NCBI GenBank assembly: GCA_046262175.1
Contig: JBHENF010000187.1
Span: 1 to 8,549 of the forward strand
DNA: 8,549 nucleotides
Source of the DNA: RYN-124 sp046262175
GTDB taxonomy: Bacteria > Actinomycetota > Actinomycetes > Mycobacteriales > SCTD01
Direction of reading: 5' to 3'
A model generated the notes under the pieces. That model made no database searches, was not told the DNA's origin, and saw only the letters and a program-made list of their open reading frames with translations. This document shows, piece by piece, positions 5,938 through 8,549 of the stretch. The position numbers and the translations under genes are program-made. The stretch's first letter is position 1, and each line of letters opens with the position of its first letter.

Positions 5938-6984
5938 ATGGCCAGCCCGTTCGTCGAGATCCCGGTCGACACCCCCACCGGCGAGCGGCTGGTCAAGGTC
6001 ACCAACCCGGAGAAGACCTACTTCTCGGCGCTGCCGGACGGACGGGGTCGCAAGCTCGACCTGGTCGAGTACTACCTCGCGGTCGGCGACGGGATCGTCC
6101 GTGCGCTGCGCGAGCGGCCCACCGTCCTCAAGCGGCACCCCGACGGCGCCGAGGGCGAGGCGATCTACCAGAAGCGGGTCCCCGACAAGCGGCCCGAGTG
6201 GCTCGAGACGGTGACGGTGCAGTTCCCCAGCGGACGAAGCGCCACGGAGCTGTGCCCCGTCGACGTCGCGCACGTCATGTGGGCTGCCAACCTCGGGACC
6301 CTCGACTTCCACCCGTGGCCGTCCCGTCGGCGTGACACCGAGCAGCCGGACGAGCTGCGCATCGACCTCGACCCGATGCCGGGCACCGGTTGGGCGGAGG
6401 TGCAGGAGACCGCGTACGAGGTGCAGGCGCTGTTCGACGAGCTCGGCTATCGGACGTTCCCGAAGACCAGCGGCAGCAAGGGGATCCACGTCTACCTGCG
6501 GATCCGGCCGGACTGGCCCTTCCTCGACGTGCGGCATGCGGCCGTGGCCGTGGCGCGGGAGATCGAGCGCCGCCGGCCGGACCTGGCAACGGCGCGCTGG
6601 TGGAAGGAGGAGCGCGGCGAACGCGTCTTCCTCGACTTCAACCGGATGGCCCGTGACCAGACCATCGCGTCGGCGTACAGCGTCCGCGCGCGACCGCAGG
6701 CGACTGTCTCGGCGCCCATCACGTGGGAGGAGGTCGGCCGCGTCGAGGTCGCCGACTTCGACATCTGGACGATGCGCGACCGGTTCGCCGAGCTGGGTGA
6801 CGTGCACGCGGAAATCGACGACGTCGCGCACGACATCACGCCGCTGCTCGAGATGTACGCGGCGCAGGGCGACGGCGAGGCGCCGTTCCCGCCGTCGTTC
6901 GCGCTGCAGCCGGGGGAGCCGAAGCGGGTGCAACCCAGCCGTGACACGCGCAGGAAAAAGCCGGACCAAGACCCGCAAGGGTGA
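5938..6984 (+). CDS. Stand-alone LigD-type polymerase/primase domain protein (PolDom, archaeo-eukaryotic primase superfamily)
   Basis: Predicted DNA-dependent polymerase able to add rNTPs or dNTPs at gaps and ends, as in the polymerase domain of the bacterial NHEJ ligase LigD. The whole 348-residue protein is one PolDom. It contains KVTNPEKTYF (20-29); YQKRVPDKRPEWLETV (77-92); DVAHVMWAANLGTLDFHPWPSR (about 109-130); the metal-binding LRIDLDP with Asp143 and Asp145; KTSGSKGIHVYL (176-187, nucleotide phosphate contacts); and FLDFNRMARDQTIASAYSVRARP (from about 231), with Asp233 as third acidic residue. There is no ligase or 3'-phosphoesterase domain. The last 25 residues are basic and probably disordered. 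Mycobacteria carry comparable stand-alone LigD-Pol homologues (PolD1/PolD2). The ATG at 5938 is chosen because TACGGT lies 7 nt upstream; a GTG at 5929 would add three residues. No Ku gene is nearby, so an NHEJ role is not shown here; gap repair or RNA-primer synthesis are alternatives. Confidence 0.92.
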   Translation: MASPFVEIPVDTPTGERLVKVTNPEKTYFSALPDGRGRKLDLVEYYLAVGDGIVRALRERPTVLKRHPDGAEGEAIYQKRVPDKRPEWLETVTVQFPSGRSATELCPVDVAHVMWAANLGTLDFHPWPSRRRDTEQPDELRIDLDPMPGTGWAEVQETAYEVQALFDELGYRTFPKTSGSKGIHVYLRIRPDWPFLDVRHAAVAVAREIERRRPDLATARWWKEERGERVFLDFNRMARDQTIASAYSVRARPQATVSAPITWEEVGRVEVADFDIWTMRDRFAELGDVHAEIDDVAHDITPLLEMYAAQGDGEAPFPPSFALQPGEPKRVQPSRDTRRKKPDQDPQG

Positions 6985-7018
6985 CGCGACACCACCGGCG
7001 TCGTCCGACACTCAAGAC

Positions 7019-7417
7019 GTGAGGGACAGAGCACGTGCCGTCAGCAGCGCGCTGGCGTCCGCGGCTGTCGTCATCGCCGCGCTCGTCGTCGTCGTCGGAT
7101 CGCCGCGTTGGGGTTCGGCCGCAGCGGACGGCCCTGCGCTGCGGCTCAGCGGCGGGATCGAGAGCCTGATGCCGGGAGGCTCGGCCGATCTGGTCATCAC
7201 CGTCCGGAATCCGGGGACGCACGCGGTGGAGGTGTCGCGGATCACGGCCCGGGTGACCGGGGCCAGCGGCGGGTGCGCCGCGTCGGCGCTGGACATCACG
7301 CCGTGGGCCGGCTCGCTGGCGGTGCCGGCCGGCGGGAGCGCGGTCGCGCCGCTGCGGGTGTCGCTGTCGGCCGGGTGCGAGGGCTCCAGCTGGTCGCTGG
7401 CCTACGCGTCGAGCTGA
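7019..7417 (+). CDS. Small exported protein with Ig-like beta-sandwich, function unknown
   Basis: I do not recognise a named family. The 132-residue product starts MRDRARAV, has a hydrophobic core at about 11-27 and an Ala-rich cleavage-like site near residues 33-36 (SAAA before DGP), so a Sec signal peptide or N-terminal anchor is likely. The remaining 95 or so residues alternate as in beta strands: LRLSGGIESLMPGGSADLVITVRNPG resembles the first strands of Ig-like or CARDB-type domains, and AVPAGGSAVAPLRVSL fits a later edge. Two cysteines, Cys86 and Cys120, could form a disulfide outside the cell. The GTG start lies 34 nt after the polymerase gene and has no visible Shine-Dalgarno site or -10 hexamer, so it may be translated from a polycistronic transcript, and the start is not certain. 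Its last 16 nt overlap the 3' end of tesB on the other strand. Strong G/C third-position bias supports real coding. Confidence 0.68.
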   Translation: MRDRARAVSSALASAAVVIAALVVVVGSPRWGSAAADGPALRLSGGIESLMPGGSADLVITVRNPGTHAVEVSRITARVTGASGGCAASALDITPWAGSLAVPAGGSAVAPLRVSLSAGCEGSSWSLAYASS

Positions 7418-8271
7418 CGCGGGGGCCGGATCAGCCCCTCCTGTACGACGCTGACCGCCAGTTGCCCGTCCCCTGTGAAGATGTGCCCGCGCGCCAGCCC
7501 GCGCCCGGCACCCGTCCAGGGCGACTCCTGGTCGTACAGCCACCACTCGTCGGCGCGGAACGGCCGGTGGAACCACATGGCGTGGTCGAGGCTCGCGCCG
7601 ACCACGTCGCCGGTGCCCCAGGCGCGGCCGTGGGCGAGGAGCGTGCTGTCGAGCAGCGTCATGTCTGACGCGAACGTCACCGCGCACACGTGCAGCAGCG
7701 GGTCGTCGGGCAGCGTGCCGTCGGCGCGCATCCAGACGCGACTCACCGAGTCGCGCTTGCCCTTCTCCTTCGCGATGCGCGGCGGGTCACCGACGTAGCG
7801 GACGTCGATCGGGCGCGGCCGGGCGTACCAGCCGCCCATCTCGGAGTTGTACGGCTCCATCCGCTTCTGCAGCGTCTCGAGCCCCTCCGGCCGCGGCACG
7901 TCGGGCATCGCGACGCTGTGGTCGAAGCCCTCCTCGGCCAGCTGGAAGCTCGCGGACAGGTTGAAGATCGCCTTGCCGTGCTGGATGCCGACGACGCGCC
8001 TCGTCGTGAAGCTGCGGCCGTCGCGGATGCGGTCGACCTCATACACGATCGGCAGCGACGGGTCGCCCGGCCGCAGGAAGTACGCGTGCAGCGAGTGCAC
8101 CGGCCGGTCGTCCGGCACGGTTCGGCCGGCGGCGACCAGCGCCTGCCCCGCGACCTGACCGCCGAAGACGCGCTGCAGGCTCTCGTGCGGCTGCCGGCCG
8201 CGGAAGATGTTCTCCTCGATGTGCTCGAGGTCGAGCAGCTCGACCAGCTTGTCGAGGGGGGTCGCGGTCAC
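7402..8271 (-). CDS. tesB: Acyl-CoA thioesterase II, TesB-type double hotdog
   Basis: Hydrolyses medium- and long-chain acyl-CoA to free fatty acid and CoA in the cytoplasm. The 289 residues are the size of E. coli TesB (286). The N-terminal hotdog shows the LEHIEENIFRG start (15-25), VFGGQVAGQALVAA (35-48) and HSLHAYFLRPGDP (59-71); the C-terminal hotdog shows FASDMTLLDS (200-209) and SLDHAMWFHRPFR (227-239), and ends with VVQEGLIR (275-282). Asp203, Ser227 and Gln277 sit at the positions of the E. coli catalytic Asp204, Thr228 and Gln278. The GTG start at 8269-8271 has AGGA 7 nt upstream on the minus strand. It converges with the exported-protein gene, overlapping it by 16 nt, and diverges from the gene at 8539. 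A role in fatty-acid turnover is expected from the family; nothing nearby narrows the substrate. Confidence 0.95.
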   Translation of the reverse strand: MTATPLDKLVELLDLEHIEENIFRGRQPHESLQRVFGGQVAGQALVAAGRTVPDDRPVHSLHAYFLRPGDPSLPIVYEVDRIRDGRSFTTRRVVGIQHGKAIFNLSASFQLAEEGFDHSVAMPDVPRPEGLETLQKRMEPYNSEMGGWYARPRPIDVRYVGDPPRIAKEKGKRDSVSRVWMRADGTLPDDPLLHVCAVTFASDMTLLDSTLLAHGRAWGTGDVVGASLDHAMWFHRPFRADEWWLYDQESPWTGAGRGLARGHIFTGDGQLAVSVVQEGLIRPPRQLDA

Positions 8272-8416
8272 TCCGGGATCCTGTCAGTTGCGCGCGGTGA
8301 CGGCGCAGGTGGTGCCGGCTGTGGCGAACACATGCTGAGCGTGACCCGAAGTGACTACCTGAATCTGACGCCAACGGATCGTCTAGCGGACCTGCTGGTG
8401 CCCCGATGCATGGACG

Positions 8417-8439
8417 GTCAGTCACAGACGGTGACTGAC
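8417..8439. promoter_or_regulatory. 9-bp dyad: candidate operator or leader hairpin
   Basis: Perfect arms GTCAGTCAC (8417-8425) and GTGACTGAC (8431-8439) flank a 5-nt centre, AGACG. The compact symmetry suits a helix-turn-helix dimer site. If transcribed rightward, it would instead be a stable 9-bp hairpin with a 5-nt loop standing just before the switch-like structures. There is no T-run, so it is not an intrinsic terminator. Confidence 0.5.
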
Positions 8440-8453
8440 GGGCAGGCAGTGAT

Positions 8454-8521
8454 CCACCGGGCGTCCTTGGTCGCCGTGGCCCGGTGGGGAGTCAGAGGCG
8501 AAACCGGGCCCTTGTCTCTGA
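8454..8521 (+). promoter_or_regulatory. Candidate cis-regulatory RNA: hairpin versus H-type pseudoknot before a ribosome-binding site
   Basis: Three segments compete. A, CCACCGGGC (8454-8462), pairs over 9 bp with B, GCCCGGTGG (8479-8487). B with one base more upstream, GGCCCGGT (8478-8485), also pairs over 8 bp with C, ACCGGGCC (8503-8510). In addition TCAGAG (8492-8497), in the B-C loop, pairs over 6 bp with CTCTGA (8516-8521), extendable by a G-T pair. B-C plus the latter stem make an H-type pseudoknot; A-B plus the latter make two consecutive hairpins. The 3' stem ends 6 nt before the AGGAG of the gene at 8539. No known riboswitch consensus is recognised. The pairings are read directly; regulation is inferred. 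Confidence 0.5.
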
Positions 8522-8527
8522 ACCGAC

Positions 8528-8532
8528 AGGAG
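8528..8532 (+). promoter_or_regulatory. Ribosome-binding site of the gene at 8539
   Basis: AGGAG is followed by 6 nt and ATG at 8539. The same layout (AGGAG, 6 nt, ATG) precedes the DUF4349 gene in this window, which supports 8539 as a true start. Confidence 0.65.
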
Positions 8533-8538
8533 TGCGTC

Positions 8539-8549
8539 ATGCAGAAGGT
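8539..8549 (+). CDS. Start of an unidentified gene, cut by the window end
   Basis: Only three codons and two bases are visible (Met-Gln-Lys and then GT, probably Val). The call rests on the AGGAG site 6 nt upstream and on its position after a structured leader. The product cannot be guessed. It is divergent from tesB, and any of the structures between 8417 and 8521 could control it. Confidence 0.5.

Larger units (their letters stand above)
8272..8538. other. 267-bp divergent intergenic region between tesB and the gene at 8539
   Basis: The longest gap in the window and visibly less GC-rich than the genes. It contains a 9-bp dyad (8417-8439) and a set of alternative RNA structures (8454-8521), both described separately. 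No convincing TANNNT -10 element was found for the rightward gene. One frame is open from before 8332 (ATG) through the window end, in frame with the ATG at 8539, but its third-position G/C bias is weaker than in the real genes, so I treat it as non-coding leader. Confidence 0.55.

Noticed and set aside
5312..6214. Plus-strand 300-residue frame across msrB, the divergent gap and the start of the polymerase gene
   Set aside because: It runs antisense to msrB and out of frame with the polymerase, and its translation matches no domain.
6332..7018. In-frame upstream extension of the exported Ig-like protein
   Set aside because: It overlaps the polymerase gene in another frame and translates to Arg/Ser/Thr-rich sequence; the signal peptide begins properly only at 7019.
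8417..8439. Intrinsic terminator
   Set aside because: The 9-bp stem is followed by GGGCAGG rather than a T-run, and no gene ends just upstream.
8484..8532. Resemblance of GAACCGACAG and GGCGAAACC to pieces of the c-di-AMP (ydaO) riboswitch
   Set aside because: The long conserved 3' block of that class (CAGCTAACCTCG) is missing and the GGGGTGAATC block is not present, so the match is only a few bases.

Overview
The window is very GC-rich and gene-dense, with strong G/C bias at third codon positions. It has several GTG starts and apparent leaderless promoters (TANNNT placed 7 nt before the start codon). These traits, together with the coproporphyrin-dependent haem genes, an actinobacterial-type TesB and a stand-alone LigD-like polymerase, point to a chromosomal segment of an actinomycete (Actinomycetota). 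The genus cannot be fixed from the sequence alone. No transposase, integrase, phage gene, tRNA, rRNA or CRISPR array was seen.

Layout, left to right. (1) 1-699: 3' two thirds of hemE (+), cut by the window edge. (2) 757-3109: a leftward pair, a DUF4349 lipoprotein followed by a 14-TM MFS (DHA2-type) exporter, convergent with hemE. (3) 3203-5252: cgoX (hemY-type oxidase) and chdC (hemQ), overlapping by 14 nt and reading rightward. (4) 5256-5321: a near-perfect inverted repeat in the gap between convergent chdC and msrB. (5) 5342-5755: msrB (-). (6) 5938-7417: a LigD-type polymerase domain protein and a small exported Ig-like protein (+). (7) 7402-8271: tesB acyl-CoA thioesterase (-), whose 3' end overlaps the preceding gene by 16 nt. 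(8) 8272-8549: a divergent regulatory region leading to the first codons of an unidentified gene at 8539.

HemE, CgoX and ChdC cover steps of the coproporphyrin-dependent haem route: uroporphyrinogen III to coproporphyrinogen III, then to coproporphyrin III, and finally coproheme to haem b. The ferrochelatase (CpfC) is not in the window. MsrB repairs oxidised methionine and sits beside an H2O2-using haem enzyme; a functional link is only inference. The polymerase belongs to the end-joining/primase-polymerase superfamily, but no Ku or ligase is nearby.

The least explained part is 8410-8540. It holds a 9-bp dyad, and then three mutually complementary segments that can form either an upstream hairpin or an H-type pseudoknot just before a good Shine-Dalgarno site. 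This is the architecture of a cis-regulatory RNA switch and matches no riboswitch class I recognise. Two rightward leaderless promoters (cgoX and the polymerase) also sit inside 8-bp inverted repeats that may be operators.
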